Assembly (NCBI RefSeq): GCF_001014645.1
Contig: NZ_LASZ01000001.1
Span: forward strand, 62,001 to 126,000
Direction: 5' to 3'
Origin: Luteimonas sp. FCS-9
GTDB taxonomy: Bacteria > Pseudomonadota > Gammaproteobacteria > Xanthomonadales > Xanthomonadaceae
Length of the DNA stretch: 64,000 bases
Positions 31,720 through 43,685 of the stretch are shown piece after piece. The notes beneath the pieces were generated by a model. The model had not been told where the DNA came from, did no database searches, and saw only the letters and a list, made by a program, of their open reading frames with translations. How positions within the stretch are numbered: the stretch's first letter is position 1; each line of letters starts with the position of its first letter. Position numbers and translations under genes: made by a program.

Positions 31720-31749
31720 CCCGATGCGCGCATAGAGGCGCGCATCGGG
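31720..31749 (+). promoter_or_regulatory. 12-bp stem-loop in the rpfF leader
   Basis: Perfect arms CCCGATGCGCGC (31720-31731) and GCGCGCATCGGG (31738-31749) with a 6-base loop, 67 bases before rpfF. No T tract, so a structured leader or operator is as likely as a terminator of rpfB. Confidence 0.55.
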
Positions 31750-31816
31750 CAACACGCGTTCATCCGGGTACGGACCGGCCGCCCGACCGGCCCGTGCCCT
31801 GCAACAGGGGATTTCA

Positions 31817-32734
31817 ATGCACACCATCGAATCGTTCCGCCGTGACGGCGCGCCCGCGCCGTCCACCCTCCGCCTGCACCACGACGCGTCCAGCGACGCG
31901 CACTGGTGCTTCATGCATGCCGGCCCCGGCGCCGGCCTCCCCGACTACCGTCCCTGTTTCTCGCCCGGCCTGCTGCGCGAGCTGCGCCTGTTCGCGCAGT
32001 CGAGCATCGAGCGGATGGCCGCGCGCGCCGCGGCCGATCCCGGGCATCTCTCGCACGTCGTGTTGGCCTCCGACGCCCCGGTGTTCAACCTCGGCGGCGA
32101 CCTGCAGCTGTTCGTCGAGCTGATCCGCCGGCGCGACCGCGACGCGCTCGCCCGCTACGCCCGGCAGTGCGTCGACAACATCCACCTGCTGCACGGCCGC
32201 CTGCACCCCAACGCGCACACGATCGCGCTCGTCCAGGGCGACGCGCTCGGCGGCGGCTTCGAACTGGCGCTGGCCTGCGGCACCATCGTCGCCGAACGCG
32301 GCGTGCAGATGGGCTTTCCCGAAGCGCTGTTCGGGCTGTTCCCCGGCATGGGCGCCTACTCGCTGCTGGTGCAGCGCGTGAGCCCGCGCGTCGCCGAGGC
32401 GATGATGCTCGACGGCACGCTCCACGACAGCGAAACGCTGCACCGCATGGGCCTGGTGGACGTACTGGTCGAGCCCGGCGAAGGCGTGCCCGCGGTCCAC
32501 GAACGGATCCGCAGGCACCGCCGGATCGCCGGCGCGCGGCTGGCGCTGCACCGCGTGCGCGAGGGCGCCCACCCGGTCGCGCTGTCCGAACTGGTCCGCA
32601 TCACCGAGATCTGGGTCGACACCGCGATGCAGCTCGACGACCGCCACCTGCGTACGATGGAACGGCTGGTCCGCGCGCAGCGCCGGCTGCAGCCCGCCGA
32701 CGCACGGGCCGGACGGACCGCCGCCGGCGGCTGA
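31817..32734 (+). CDS. rpfF: DSF synthase RpfF
   Basis: 305 residues, crotonase fold. The two catalytic glutamates of RpfF are in place: E149 in GDALGGGFE and E169 in MGFPEALFGLFPGMGAYS, 20 residues apart as in X. campestris (E141/E161). RpfF is a combined dehydratase and thioesterase that converts 3-hydroxyacyl-ACP into the cis-2-unsaturated fatty acid signal DSF. Near the C-terminus RITEIWVDTAMQL is strongly conserved. AGGGG lies 8 bases before the ATG. Convergent with rpfC, only 18 bases apart. It carries an Ala/Arg-rich tail beyond the family core. Confidence 0.95.
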   Translation: MHTIESFRRDGAPAPSTLRLHHDASSDAHWCFMHAGPGAGLPDYRPCFSPGLLRELRLFAQSSIERMAARAAADPGHLSHVVLASDAPVFNLGGDLQLFVELIRRRDRDALARYARQCVDNIHLLHGRLHPNAHTIALVQGDALGGGFELALACGTIVAERGVQMGFPEALFGLFPGMGAYSLLVQRVSPRVAEAMMLDGTLHDSETLHRMGLVDVLVEPGEGVPAVHERIRRHRRIAGARLALHRVREGAHPVALSELVRITEIWVDTAMQLDDRHLRTMERLVRAQRRLQPADARAGRTAAGG

Positions 32735-32752
32735 CCGGCCGCGGCGCCCGGG

Positions 32753-34885
32753 TCAGATGGATTCCGACCCGGGCCGGCCCGGCCGCGGCAGGTCGCCCTG
32801 CGACCGCAACGCCTCCAGCGCCTGGTCGAGCTGGCGATCGAGCGCACGCAGCAGCGACGGCCATTCCGCCGCAAGTCGGTCGGACGGCATGCGCATGCCC
32901 TGCGAGGCATTGCGTTCGAGCTCGGTCGCGCCGAGGTTGGCCGCCGCCCCCTTGAGTGCGTGGCAGATGTCGCGCGCCTCGTCCCAGCGGCCCTCTTCGG
33001 ACGCGCGCGCCAGCTCGACCAGACATTTGCGCGCGTCGCGCGCGCACTCGGTCAGGAAGCGCTGCACGAACGCCTCGTCGAATCCCATCTCCCGCATCTC
33101 GTCGAGGATGTGGGACGAGACCGTGGCCGTTGCGCCCCGGGTCTCGCGCGCGACGCGCGCAGGCTCCGTGCCCAGTGCGATCCGCGCGAGCTGCTCGAGC
33201 AGCCGCTCGATGACCACCGGCTTGGTCAGGTAGGCGAACGCGCCCGCGCGCCGGCAGTTCTCCTGCGCCTCGGCGGTCGCGTCTGCGGTCAGCACGATGA
33301 AGGGCGTACGGCGGCCGCTGCCGGCCTCGATGACGCGGGTCTGCCGGAGGATGTCCAGCCCGTCGGCGCCGGGCATGTGCAGGTCGGTGATCACCGCATC
33401 GAAGCGCTCGCGCTCGAGCGCGTCGAGCACCGCCTCGCCGTCCTCGACCAGCAGCGGACGGTGGCCGGCCCGCTCCAGCAGGCGGCGCAGCACCATCAGG
33501 TTCGCGGACTGGTCGTCGGCGACCAGGATGCGCAGCGGCGCGATGCGCGCGCGGTGACGCACGAACGGATCGTCGAACGCGATGACGTTGCTGTCCGCGG
33601 CCGTCGGAACGCGCCCGCCGGCTTCGGCGATGCCGAACGGCAGCTCGACCCAGAAGTGCGAGCCGCGGCCCGGCGTGCTTTCGGCGTGGATCGTGCCGTC
33701 CATCTGCTCGGCCAGGCCCTTGGCGATCGTGGTGCCCAGCCCGGTGCCGCCGAAGCGGCGGCCCAGGCTCGAGTCGACCTGTTCGAACGCCTCGAAGATG
33801 CGCGCCAGCGCCTCGGGCGCGACCCCGATGCCGGTGTCGCGGACCGAGAACCGCAACCGCACCCGCGTCGGTCCGCGCTCGAGCAGCGCCACCTCGAGCC
33901 GGACGCTGCCCTGCTCGGTGAACTTGATCGCGTTCGACAGCAGGTTCACCAGGATCTGGCGCAGCCGGTTGGCGTCGCCGTGCAGTGCGGCCGGCACGTC
34001 GGGCGCGATCCCCAGCTCCAGCGCCAGGCCCTTGGCCTGGGCGCTCGGACCGAGCATCACCTCGATCCCGCGCACCAGCTCGTGCAGCGGGAACGCGGCG
34101 TCGTTGCGGCGGAACTTGCCGGCCTCGATCTTGAACAGGTCCAGCACGTCGTCGACCAGCGCCTGCAGCGCCCTGGCCGAGGTCTGGATGACCACCGCAC
34201 TCTCGCGCTGCTCGGCGCTCAGCGGCGTGGTCGCCAGCAGTTCGGACATGCCGACGATGCCGTTGAGCGGGGTGCGGAACTCGTGGCTCATGTTCGCCAG
34301 GAAGCGGCTCTTGGCCTCGCTGGCGGCCCGCGCCGCGGCGGTGGCATCGGTGAGCGCACGCAGCAGCGAACTCAGGTACAGCGGCACCGCGACCAGCCCG
34401 ACGAGCAGGCCCAGCGCCAGCGGCAGGTTCTGCTGCTGCCAGTACGGCGTCGTCGCGATCGCGATTCCGAACGTCGTCACCGCGAATCCGATCGCCGCGT
34501 GCAGGTAGCGCGGCCCGAAGCGCAGGCCGTTGCCCACCGTCACCCACATGATCACCACGTACAGCCAGGCCAGCAGCCCGCCCAGCAGGTACAGGCCCAC
34601 GCCCATCAGGCTGTAGTCGGCCAGCATGCCGAGCACCCGGCGCGGGTGCGAGACGCCGGGCCGCCACAGCAGCCAGCCGACGATGCCCAGCGCGACCGCG
34701 AACTCGATCGCCAGGTACGCCTCCGACAGCCACAGCTCGCGCGCGACCTCGGGATGCCGACCCACGACCAGCTGCAGGTAGGCGTAGATCACGCACAGCA
34801 TCACCAGCCGGACGGTCGCCTGGCCGTGCTCGCTATCGGGCCGCCCCGCCAGGCGGCCGCGGACCCAGGCGAGCGCGCGCTTCAC
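32753..34885 (-). CDS. rpfC: DSF sensor hybrid histidine kinase RpfC, GTG start
   Basis: 710 residues. A short N-terminal arm ([20 protein letters not shown]) leads into about five transmembrane helices (residues about 23-175), then HisKA (H201 in [13 protein letters not shown]), HATPase ([16 protein letters not shown]), receiver (D501 in [11 protein letters not shown]) and HPt (H642 in [13 protein letters not shown]). RpfC senses DSF, phosphorylates RpfG and in Xanthomonas also restrains RpfF. The GTG at 34885 is 10 bases after the rpfG stop and gives an N-terminus like other RpfC proteins; a longer frame to 35077 overlaps rpfG. No rpfH lies between them. Confidence 0.95.
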   Translation of the reverse strand: MKRALAWVRGRLAGRPDSEHGQATVRLVMLCVIYAYLQLVVGRHPEVARELWLSEAYLAIEFAVALGIVGWLLWRPGVSHPRRVLGMLADYSLMGVGLYLLGGLLAWLYVVIMWVTVGNGLRFGPRYLHAAIGFAVTTFGIAIATTPYWQQQNLPLALGLLVGLVAVPLYLSSLLRALTDATAAARAASEAKSRFLANMSHEFRTPLNGIVGMSELLATTPLSAEQRESAVVIQTSARALQALVDDVLDLFKIEAGKFRRNDAAFPLHELVRGIEVMLGPSAQAKGLALELGIAPDVPAALHGDANRLRQILVNLLSNAIKFTEQGSVRLEVALLERGPTRVRLRFSVRDTGIGVAPEALARIFEAFEQVDSSLGRRFGGTGLGTTIAKGLAEQMDGTIHAESTPGRGSHFWVELPFGIAEAGGRVPTAADSNVIAFDDPFVRHRARIAPLRILVADDQSANLMVLRRLLERAGHRPLLVEDGEAVLDALERERFDAVITDLHMPGADGLDILRQTRVIEAGSGRRTPFIVLTADATAEAQENCRRAGAFAYLTKPVVIERLLEQLARIALGTEPARVARETRGATATVSSHILDEMREMGFDEAFVQRFLTECARDARKCLVELARASEEGRWDEARDICHALKGAAANLGATELERNASQGMRMPSDRLAAEWPSLLRALDRQLDQALEALRSQGDLPRPGRPGSESI

Positions 34886-34895
34886 GTCCCCGGGC

Positions 34896-35948
34896 TCACT
34901 GCAGCCGGGCCGCGGACCGGTCCAGGCGCGCGCAGATCGCCTCGAGCCGCGTCCGGTTCGACAGCAGCGCGTCGACGCACCGCGGATCGAACGCCAGCCC
35001 GCTGTTGCGCTCGATGTAGGCCAGCGCCTCGTCCATCGTCCAGGCCCGCTTGTAGGGCCGGCGCGAGACCAGCGCATCGAAGACGTCGGCGATCGCGACG
35101 ATCCGCGCCTCGAGCGGGATGGCGTCCCCGGCCAGCCCGTCGGGATAGCCGCTGCCGTCGTAGCGCTCCTGGTGGCGCAGCGCGATCGTCGCGCTGAGCT
35201 GGATGAAGCGGTTGTGGCTGTCGCTCAGCAGCTCGTAGCCGATCCGTGGGTGCTGCCGCATCACCTCGGTCTCCGCCTCGTCCAGCGGGCCGGGCTTCAT
35301 CAGGATCGCGTCGGGGATCGCGATCTTGCCGATGTCGTGCAGCGGCGCGGCCAGTTCGATCATCCGCACCTCGTCCTCGAACAGCCCCATCGCCTCGGCG
35401 ACCATGCCGGCCACCGCGGCGACGCGCTCGAGATTGGCGCTGGTGCTGGCGTCGCGGTACGCGATCGCGCGCGCCAGCCGGGTCAGGGTCTCGCGCTCGC
35501 GCTCCTCGACCTCGTGCATGCTGCGCAGCAGCCGCTGCTCGAGCGACAGCGCGCGCTGCTTGACCGACTCGGACTGCTGGCGCAGCTGCAGCAGGTTGCG
35601 GCAGCGCGCCCGCAGCTCGCGGGGCCGCACCGGCTTGACCAGGAAGTCGATGACGCCGGCGTCGAGCGCGGCCTGCCGGATCGGCTCGTCGCCGACGACG
35701 GTGACCAGCACGATCGGCACGTCGCGATGCGGGAGCAGCTTGCGGAAGCGGCGCGCGAACTCCAGGCCATCCATGCCCGGCATCCGGTAGTCGAGCAACA
35801 GCAGGTCGGCGCGGTGGCCGTCGCACCAGCCCAGCGCCTGCTCCGGGTCCTCGAAGTCGAAGACCTCCAGCTCCGGGCTGATGTCCTCGAGGATGTGCCG
35901 CAACATGGTCCGCGCGGACGTCTGGTCGTCGACGATCACGATGTTCAA
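34896..35948 (-). CDS. rpfG: Response regulator RpfG, HD-GYP c-di-GMP phosphodiesterase, TTG start
   Basis: 350 residues. Receiver domain (phosphoacceptor D53 in [12 protein letters not shown]), linker coiled coil near 125-155, then HD-GYP (HD at 204-205 in [38 protein letters not shown]). Phosphorylated RpfG lowers c-di-GMP, relieving Clp and altering motility, biofilm and enzyme secretion. The start is TTG, supported by AGGAGG 8 bases upstream; no ATG fits the N-terminus [20 protein letters not shown]. Operon with rpfC. Confidence 0.95.
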   Translation of the reverse strand: MNIVIVDDQTSARTMLRHILEDISPELEVFDFEDPEQALGWCDGHRADLLLLDYRMPGMDGLEFARRFRKLLPHRDVPIVLVTVVGDEPIRQAALDAGVIDFLVKPVRPRELRARCRNLLQLRQQSESVKQRALSLEQRLLRSMHEVEERERETLTRLARAIAYRDASTSANLERVAAVAGMVAEAMGLFEDEVRMIELAAPLHDIGKIAIPDAILMKPGPLDEAETEVMRQHPRIGYELLSDSHNRFIQLSATIALRHQERYDGSGYPDGLAGDAIPLEARIVAIADVFDALVSRRPYKRAWTMDEALAYIERNSGLAFDPRCVDALLSNRTRLEAICARLDRSAARLQ

Positions 35949-36111
35949 CGCAGGCCCTCCTGTCGATGCGCGCCGCCGGCGGCATCGCGCTGGCGAGGAT
36001 CTTAGCGCGAAGCCGAGCGCAGCCGCTGGGCAGCGTTCCGGGGATGTGACGCGATCGGCGTTCGTCGCGCGGCGCGTCGTCGACGCACCGCGGCGAAGGC
36101 CCGGCCCCGGG

Positions 36112-37632
<1,521 letters not shown>

Positions 37633-37789
37633 GGGGGTCTCTGGAAAGCGGTGGATGTCCGCGGATCGACGTGGATGCTGCGGATGAAAGCGGAAGAACG
37701 AGGAAGACGCCACCCCGCCGCGCCCGTCCGGCCATGCGTCGGCGGAACGCTGCGGGAACGAACGGGCGCCATGCGTCGATTGCGATCCG

Positions 37790-37811
37790 CGCCGATCCGC
37801 ACGGATCGGCG
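37790..37811 (-). terminator. Hairpin after prfB
   Basis: CGCCGATCC (37790-37798), loop GCAC, GGATCGGCG (37803-37811), 11 bases past the prfB stop; no T tract. Confidence 0.45.
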
Positions 37812-37822
37812 GCGGACAGAAA

Positions 37823-38951
37823 TCAGCTGGCGTCCACGCGCTTGGCGCCGGCTTCCAGGCCGGACTTGAGCGCGGCCTCGACGAACTCGTCCAGGTCGCC
37901 GTCGAGCACCTTCTGCGTGTCGCTGCGCTCCACGCCCGTGCGCAGGTCCTTGATGCGGCTCTGGTCGAGCACGTAGTTGCGGATCTGGCTGCCCCAGCCG
38001 ATGTCGGACTTGGTCGCTTCCAGCGCGTCCTTCTCGGCGTTGCGCTTCTGCAGCTCGAGCTCGTAGAGCTTGGCGGCGAGCATCTTCATCGCACGGTCGC
38101 GGTTGGCGTGCTGGCTGCGCTCTGTCTGGCAGGCCACGACCGTGTTGGTCGGCACGTGGGTGATGCGCACCGCCGACTCGGTCTTGTTGACGTGCTGGCC
38201 GCCCGCGCCCGACGACCGGTAGACGTCGGTCTTCAGGTCCGCGGGATTGATCTCGATGTCGATCTTGTCGTCGACCTCCGGGGCCACGAACACCGAGGTG
38301 AACGAGGTGTGCCGGCGGTTGTCGGAGTCGAACGGCGACTTGCGCACCAGCCGGTGCACGCCGATCTCGGTCTTGAGCCAGCCGTAGGCGAAATCGCCCT
38401 CGACGCGGAACGTCGCCGACTTGATGCCGGCCACCTCGCCGCCCGAGACCTCCATCAGCTCGGCCTTCCAGCCACGGCTCTCGGCCCAGCGCAGGTACAT
38501 GCGCAGCAGCATCTCGGCCCAGTCCTGGGCCTCGGTGCCGCCGGCGCCGGCCTGGATGTCGACGAACGCCGCAGCACCGTCCATCTCGCCGGAGAACATG
38601 CGCTGGAACTCCAGCTTGTCGACCTGGGCCGCGTAGCGCTCGACGTCGTCGACCACCGCCTGCGCGGTGTCCTCGTCGTTCTCCGATTCGGCCAGTTCCA
38701 GTAGTTCGATCGCGCCGTCCAGACCCTCGGTCAGATCGCGGATGCCGTTGACGGTCTTGTCGAGCGAGGCGCGCTCGCGTCCCAGCGCCTGGGCGCGCTC
38801 GGGATCGTTCCAGATGTTCGGGTCCTCGAGCTCGCGCTCGACCTCTTCCAGACGCTCGCGACGGGCGTCGTAGTCAAAGATACCCCCTCAGCGCATCCAG
38901 CCGACCGCGAAGGTCGACGATGCGCTGGCGAACGGGATTGAGTTCGATCAT
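37823..38951 (-). CDS. prfB: Peptide chain release factor 2 (programmed +1 frameshift)
   Basis: Two frames joined: codons 1-25 ([20 protein letters not shown]...) run from 38951 to 38877 and hit an in-frame TGA (38876-38874). A +1 shift at CTT T GAC continues from 38875 to 37823, giving about 375 residues. RF2 hallmarks are present: the UGA-decoding SPF motif ([15 protein letters not shown]) and the catalytic GGQ ([14 protein letters not shown]). RF2 ends translation at UGA and UAA. The frameshift makes synthesis self-limiting. An ORF caller that ignores the shift would start wrongly at 38656. Confidence 0.95.
38873..38888 (-). promoter_or_regulatory. RF2 programmed frameshift site
   Basis: Minus-strand AGGGGGTATCTTTGAC: internal Shine-Dalgarno-like AGGGGG (38883-38888), slippery CTT (38877-38879), TGA stop (38874-38876) followed by C. 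This is the canonical RF2 autoregulatory signal. Confidence 0.95.
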
Positions 38952-39056
38952 GGTCCGGTGGACTCGCGGAAAACCGGGGATTCTAGCAAGCCGGGGCCCG
39001 GCAAGTCCCGGTCGGCGCGGCACGCGGCATGCGCCCGCGCCGGCCGGGACGCGCGC

Positions 39057-40391
39057 TCAGCGACGCTCGAGCAGCAGGCGGTACGGGCCGCCGGCGTCGG
39101 TGTCGATCGCCGAGGCCTCGATCACGTAGCGGCCGGGCGCCAGGCGCTGCACGATGCGCGCGTCCAGCCCGCCCGCGCCGTCGTCGTCGCTCGCCACCTC
39201 GGCCTCGTCCTGACGCAGCAGCAGGTAGCTGTCGATCTGGCCCGAACGCATCTCGATCGCGTAGTCGCCGGCACTGCGCACCTCGAACGTCCAGCGGTCG
39301 GTCATGCCCGGCAGCAGCGTCGCGTCGACGGGGCGGCCGGTCGCCAGCGCGCCGCCGCCGGCCCCCTCGGGCACCTCGCTCGCGGTCAGCGACAGCGTGT
39401 ACGGCCCCGCGCCCGGCGTCGCGCTGTCGGCCTGGACGGTGTAGTCGCCGGCCTCGAGCATCAGACCGATCCGCGAATTGAGCTGTCCGCCGCCGTCGTC
39501 GTCCTCCTTCTGCACGCCCTGGCCCGACAGCCGCATCAGCGGATCGATCTCGTCGCTGCGCATGTCCAGACGCACGAGCCGGCGCTCGGGCAGCGTGAAG
39601 CGGTAGTCCTGCGGGCGGCCGGCGTACAGGCCGGTGACGGTCGCGCCCACGGCGAGGTCGCCGCCCTCGCGCACCTCGTCGGTGTCGAGCGTGCGCGATG
39701 CGACGCGGAGGCGGTAGGCGCCGCCGGCGCCCTCGTCGCCGTAGCTCCTGGCGAACAGCCGGTAGCGCCCGGGCGCCAGGCGCAGCGTCAGGCGGGCGTT
39801 GCTGTCATCGCCGCCGTCGTCGTTGCTGACCGAGATGCCTTCGCCCTCGAGCGCCAGCAGCGCATCGAAGTCGTCGGACATCATGTCGATCGTGTACAGG
39901 CCGGCCCGGTCGATCTGCAGCGGCAGCTCGCGCTGTCCGTCGGTCCAGTCGCCGATGCTCGCCCCGACGCGCAACGGCTGCCCGTCGTAGGTGTCCACGC
40001 GCGAGGACACCAGCGTGTACGGGCCGTACGACGACGCGTCGACGCCGCTGACCGCGATCGTGTAGCGGCCCGCCCGGCGCGCGCGGATCGTCAGCGACGA
40101 CGAGGCTTCGCGCTCGCGCGAGCTGCCGACCAGTGCGTCGTCGAGGAATGCCGACAGCCGGGCACGCAGCGCGCCCTCGACCTCGAACGTCGCCACGTCG
40201 CCTTCGCGCAGGTCCACGCGGTAGAGCTGGCTGCGCGAGCCGTCCTGGTGGTTGAGGCTGGAGCGGCTGGTGATCTCCCCGCGCACCTCGCTGCCGATCG
40301 ACAACGGGGCCGGCGCGGGGTCGGCGGCCTGCGACAGGGCCGGCGCGATGGCGAGCGCGATCGCCAGCGAAAGCGTATGGACGGTCTTCAA
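39057..40391 (-). CDS. Exported protein of four tandem PPC-like beta-sandwich repeats, TTG start
   Basis: 444 residues. Signal peptide (TLSLAIALAIAPALSQAAD), then four repeats of about 100 residues, each starting L-x-x-G-x-x-V and ending GxYxLxx. Repeats 2-4 carry acidic loops (NDDGGDDSNARL, DDDGGGQLNSRI, DDDGAGGLDARI) before LxPGRY. This matches bacterial pre-peptidase C-terminal (PPC) domains, which normally sit behind secreted proteases, but there is no protease or other catalytic domain. Function unknown; binding or surface scaffolding is possible. The start is TTG with GGGAG 8 bases upstream; the ORF has no suitable ATG. Confidence 0.7.
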   Translation of the reverse strand: MKTVHTLSLAIALAIAPALSQAADPAPAPLSIGSEVRGEITSRSSLNHQDGSRSQLYRVDLREGDVATFEVEGALRARLSAFLDDALVGSSREREASSSLTIRARRAGRYTIAVSGVDASSYGPYTLVSSRVDTYDGQPLRVGASIGDWTDGQRELPLQIDRAGLYTIDMMSDDFDALLALEGEGISVSNDDGGDDSNARLTLRLAPGRYRLFARSYGDEGAGGAYRLRVASRTLDTDEVREGGDLAVGATVTGLYAGRPQDYRFTLPERRLVRLDMRSDEIDPLMRLSGQGVQKEDDDGGGQLNSRIGLMLEAGDYTVQADSATPGAGPYTLSLTASEVPEGAGGGALATGRPVDATLLPGMTDRWTFEVRSAGDYAIEMRSGQIDSYLLLRQDEAEVASDDDGAGGLDARIVQRLAPGRYVIEASAIDTDAGGPYRLLLERR

Positions 40392-40530
40392 GCGGATCTC
40401 CCTTCAGGGGCGCCCGGCGCGATCGCGGGCGCGGCGCGGCATTCTCGCACTCGTTCAGGGAAAAAGGCGCATAGGCAACGCCCGCCGCGCCCTGCCCCGC
40501 CTCGGGGCCTCGCACGCCGACCGGAGGGCG

Positions 40531-42258
40531 TCACACCGCCAGCGGCTCGCGGTGCTCGACCAGCAGTTGCACCGCATCGCCGCCGCGGTAGTCGTCGGGC
40601 GCGAGCCGGTAGACGATGCGCTCGCGCGGGGCCGGCGCGACCTCGCGCCAGGCGCCGAAGTGGATCGCGTCGACCGGCGCGGGGCGGCCGTCGAGCCGCA
40701 GGCTGAGCTTGAGATGCCGCCCGCCGACGACCCGCCAGTCGACGACCGCGAACTCGCCGTCGAACAGCGGCTCGGGGAAGCCCTGCCCCCAGGGCCCCGC
40801 ATCGCGCAGGTGGGCGGCATGCACGATGTCGAACTCGCTTGGGCGCAGCGCGCCGTCGGTGACGATCTCCGCGCGCAGCAGCGCCGGATCGAGCAGCGCC
40901 GCGACCGCCTGCCCGAACGCGCGTTCGAACGCGGCCAGCGCCTCCAGCCGCAGGCTCAGGCCGGCCGCCATCGCATGGCCGCCGAAGCGCTCGATCAGCC
41001 CGGGGTGCGCGACGTCGACCGCGGCCAGCACGTCGCGGATGTGCAGGCCCGGAATCGAGCGCGCCGAGCCGCGCAGCTGCGGGCTGCCGGGCTCGGCCGG
41101 CGCGAACGCGATCACCGGCCGGTGCAGCGCGTCCTTCATCTTCGAGGCGACCAGCCCGACCACCCCCGGATGCCACTGCGGATCGTGCAGGCAGACCCCG
41201 ATCGCCGACGGATCGACCGGCGGACGCCCCGCCACCGCGGCCTCGGCGTCGTCGAGCATCGACTGCTGGACGGCGCGGCGCTCGGCGTTGATCCCGTGCA
41301 GCGTCGCCGCCAGCGTCCGCGCCTGGGCCGCGTCGTCGGTCAGCAGGCACTCGATGCCGATCGCCATGTCCTCCAGGCGCCCGGCGGCGTTGATGCGCGG
41401 GGCGATGCCGAAGCCGATGTCGCCGGTGGTCAGCCGCGCGGCCTGGCGGCCCGCGACCTCGATCAGCGCCTGCAGCCCCGCGCAGCCCTGCCCGCCGCGC
41501 AGCCGGCGCAGTCCGGCCGAGACCAGCGCCCGGTTGTTGACGTCCAGCGGCACGAGGTCGGCGACCGTTCCGACCGCGACCAGGTCGAGCAGCGTCGACA
41601 GGTCCGGCAAGGCGCCGTCGAAGGCGCCCGCCTCGCGTAGCCGCCGGCGCAGCGCCAGCAGCACGTAGAAGATCACCCCGACGCCGGCCAGCGCCTTGCT
41701 CTGGAAGCGGTCGCCGGGCAGGTTCGGGTTGACGATCGCATCGGCCGGCGGCAGCGCCTCGCCCGGCAGGTGGTGGTCGGTGACCAGCACCTGCCAGCCG
41801 CGCGCCTTCGCCGCGGCGACGCCCGCATGGCAGGCGATGCCGTGATCGACGGTCACCAGCAGCTGCGGCGACAGCTGCGCCAGCGCATCGACCAGCCCGG
41901 GCGACAGCCCGTAGCCGTGGACGATGCGGTTGGGCACGGCGTGCACGACGTCGCGCGCACCGAGCATGCGCAGCCCGCGCACCGCGACCGCGCACGCGGT
42001 CGCGCCGTCGCAGTCGAAGTCGCCGACGACGAGGATGCGCCCGCCCTGCACGATCGCATCGGCGAGCAGGACCGTCGCCGCATCGATGTTCGACAGCGCG
42101 TCGGGCGGCAGCAGCCCGGCCAGGCGCGGCTGCGCGGCCTGCAGGTCGTGCGCGCCGCGCGCGGCGTAGATGCGCCGCAGCAGCGCCGGGACCGAGGCCG
42201 GCCAGTCGCCGCCGGGCGCGCCGTCGCGACGGCGGATCGTCGGGGCCGGGCGCGTCAC
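40531..42258 (-). CDS. recJ: Single-stranded-DNA 5'-3' exonuclease RecJ, GTG start
   Basis: 575 residues. DHH-family motifs: VVGDFDCDGATACAVAV, LVTVDHGIACHAG, VLVTDHHLPGEALPPADAIV, and the DHHA1 segment GGHAMAAGLSL. RecJ resects 5' ends in recombination and mismatch repair. DCDGA replaces the more common DADGA; the metal-binding acidic residues remain. The GTG start overlaps the rpfE stop (GTGA). Followed by 139 non-coding bases before the PPC gene. Confidence 0.93.
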   Translation of the reverse strand: MTRPAPTIRRRDGAPGGDWPASVPALLRRIYAARGAHDLQAAQPRLAGLLPPDALSNIDAATVLLADAIVQGGRILVVGDFDCDGATACAVAVRGLRMLGARDVVHAVPNRIVHGYGLSPGLVDALAQLSPQLLVTVDHGIACHAGVAAAKARGWQVLVTDHHLPGEALPPADAIVNPNLPGDRFQSKALAGVGVIFYVLLALRRRLREAGAFDGALPDLSTLLDLVAVGTVADLVPLDVNNRALVSAGLRRLRGGQGCAGLQALIEVAGRQAARLTTGDIGFGIAPRINAAGRLEDMAIGIECLLTDDAAQARTLAATLHGINAERRAVQQSMLDDAEAAVAGRPPVDPSAIGVCLHDPQWHPGVVGLVASKMKDALHRPVIAFAPAEPGSPQLRGSARSIPGLHIRDVLAAVDVAHPGLIERFGGHAMAAGLSLRLEALAAFERAFGQAVAALLDPALLRAEIVTDGALRPSEFDIVHAAHLRDAGPWGQGFPEPLFDGEFAVVDWRVVGGRHLKLSLRLDGRPAPVDAIHFGAWREVAPAPRERIVYRLAPDDYRGGDAVQLLVEHREPLAV

Positions 42259-43208
42259 GACGCGTCCGCCGGCGCCCAGGGCCGGCGCCAGACACGCAGG
42301 CGGTGGCGGCGCCGCAACGTCAGCAGGCCGCCGTCCTCGGCGTCGAGGACCAGCGCGCCGAGCCCACCGGCCGCCAGCGCGGCGAGCGCGGGCCGCAGCC
42401 AGTCGGCCTGCAACTGGCGCAGATCGCGCGCCCCGCCCAGGTCGAACAGCGTCGCCTCATCCGGGCCCGGCCAGGCGGGCGGCAGTGGCTGGACGCCCGC
42501 GGCGGTCGCGGCGAGCGCATGCAGCGTCGCATCGTCGGTGCACACCCGGGCCTGCGCGCCGCGCAGCGCCACCGGCGCATCGGGCAGCGTGCCGCCGCCC
42601 CAGAACCACAGCGCGTTGACCGGCGGGCGGCCGGCGGCGGCCCGTGCGGCGTTGCGGGGATGGTTGTGCAGGAGGATCTGCGCCTCGGTCGCCAGCGCCC
42701 GCCAGCGACGCGCCTCGGCGCCGTCGTCGTCATGGTCGGACAGGTCGGTGCCCAGCGCCTCGGACGGATCGACGAACGCCGGCAGCGCGGTCGCACGCGG
42801 CAGCCGCAGGTACCAGCGCACGGGCGACGGCGCGTCGAGCGCGAATCCCGCCTCGTCGAACACCGGCTGCAGCGCCGGCAGCAGCGCGTCGACGTCGGCC
42901 TGGTCCAGGCCCAGCGTGTCGCCGTGCCCCATCAGGCGCACGCCGTTGATGTCGGGTCGCAGCCAGGCCGGATCGGCGCGCAACCACGCGCTGTCGGGCA
43001 CGCTGGCATCGCCGGCATCGACCTGACGCGACAGCGCCGCCAGCGGCCAGCTGCCCGCGGGCAGCCCGAGGTGCCGCGCGAGCTGGGCCCGCCGGCCCGG
43101 CGCCCCGGTGGCGCTGTCGGCGCGGCCGAGCGCGCGCACGATGTCCTGCTGCCAGCGCTGCGCGCCGAAGCGCGCGGCGGCGGGCAGCAGGAACGTCGCG
43201 GAGATCAT
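42255..43208 (-). CDS. rpfE: RpfE-like protein (phosphoglycerate mutase-related family)
   Basis: 317 residues. The PDINGVRLMGHGDTLGLDQADV and VNALWFWGGGTLPD segments are typical of the Xanthomonadaceae proteins called RpfE, often annotated as cofactor-independent phosphoglycerate mutase-like. I see no complete metal-binding set, so an enzyme activity is doubtful. RpfE influences extracellular enzyme and polysaccharide levels in X. campestris, by an unknown route. The recJ-rpfE-greA order supports the name. The stop overlaps recJ; it lies 4 bases after greA. Confidence 0.75.
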   Translation of the reverse strand: MISATFLLPAAARFGAQRWQQDIVRALGRADSATGAPGRRAQLARHLGLPAGSWPLAALSRQVDAGDASVPDSAWLRADPAWLRPDINGVRLMGHGDTLGLDQADVDALLPALQPVFDEAGFALDAPSPVRWYLRLPRATALPAFVDPSEALGTDLSDHDDDGAEARRWRALATEAQILLHNHPRNAARAAAGRPPVNALWFWGGGTLPDAPVALRGAQARVCTDDATLHALAATAAGVQPLPPAWPGPDEATLFDLGGARDLRQLQADWLRPALAALAAGGLGALVLDAEDGGLLTLRRRHRLRVWRRPWAPADAS

Positions 43209-43212
43209 CGGA

Positions 43213-43685
43213 TCAGCCGAGGTACTCGACGCTGACGATGTCGTAGTCGCGCGTGCCGCCGGGCGCGTCGATGCTGATGCTGTCGCCCTCGTGCTTGCCG
43301 ATCAGCGCGCGCGCCACCGGCGAGGAGATCGCGATCAGCCCCTGCTTGATGTCGGCCTCGAGGTCGCCGACGATCTGGTAGCGCTTTTCCTCGTCGGTCT
43401 CGGCGTCGGCGATCACCACCGTCGCGCCGAACACCACCTTGTCGCCGGCGTTGAGCTTGGCGACGTCGATGACGTCGGCGTGCGACAGCTCGCCCTCGAG
43501 CTGCTTGATGCGGCCCTCGATGAAGCTCTGCTGCTCGCGCGCGGCGTGGTACTCGGCGTTCTCCTTCAGGTCGCCGTGCGCGCGCGCCTCGGCGATCGCG
43601 TCGATGACCGCCGGCCGCTTGACCGACTTCAGTTCCTCGAGCTCCTCGCGCAGGCGCTGCGCGCCGCGCGTGGTCATGGGTGCCC

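Noticed and set aside
37823..38656. prfB as a 277-residue protein starting at the internal ATG
   Set aside because: The upstream frame and the canonical frameshift signal show the true gene begins at 38951.
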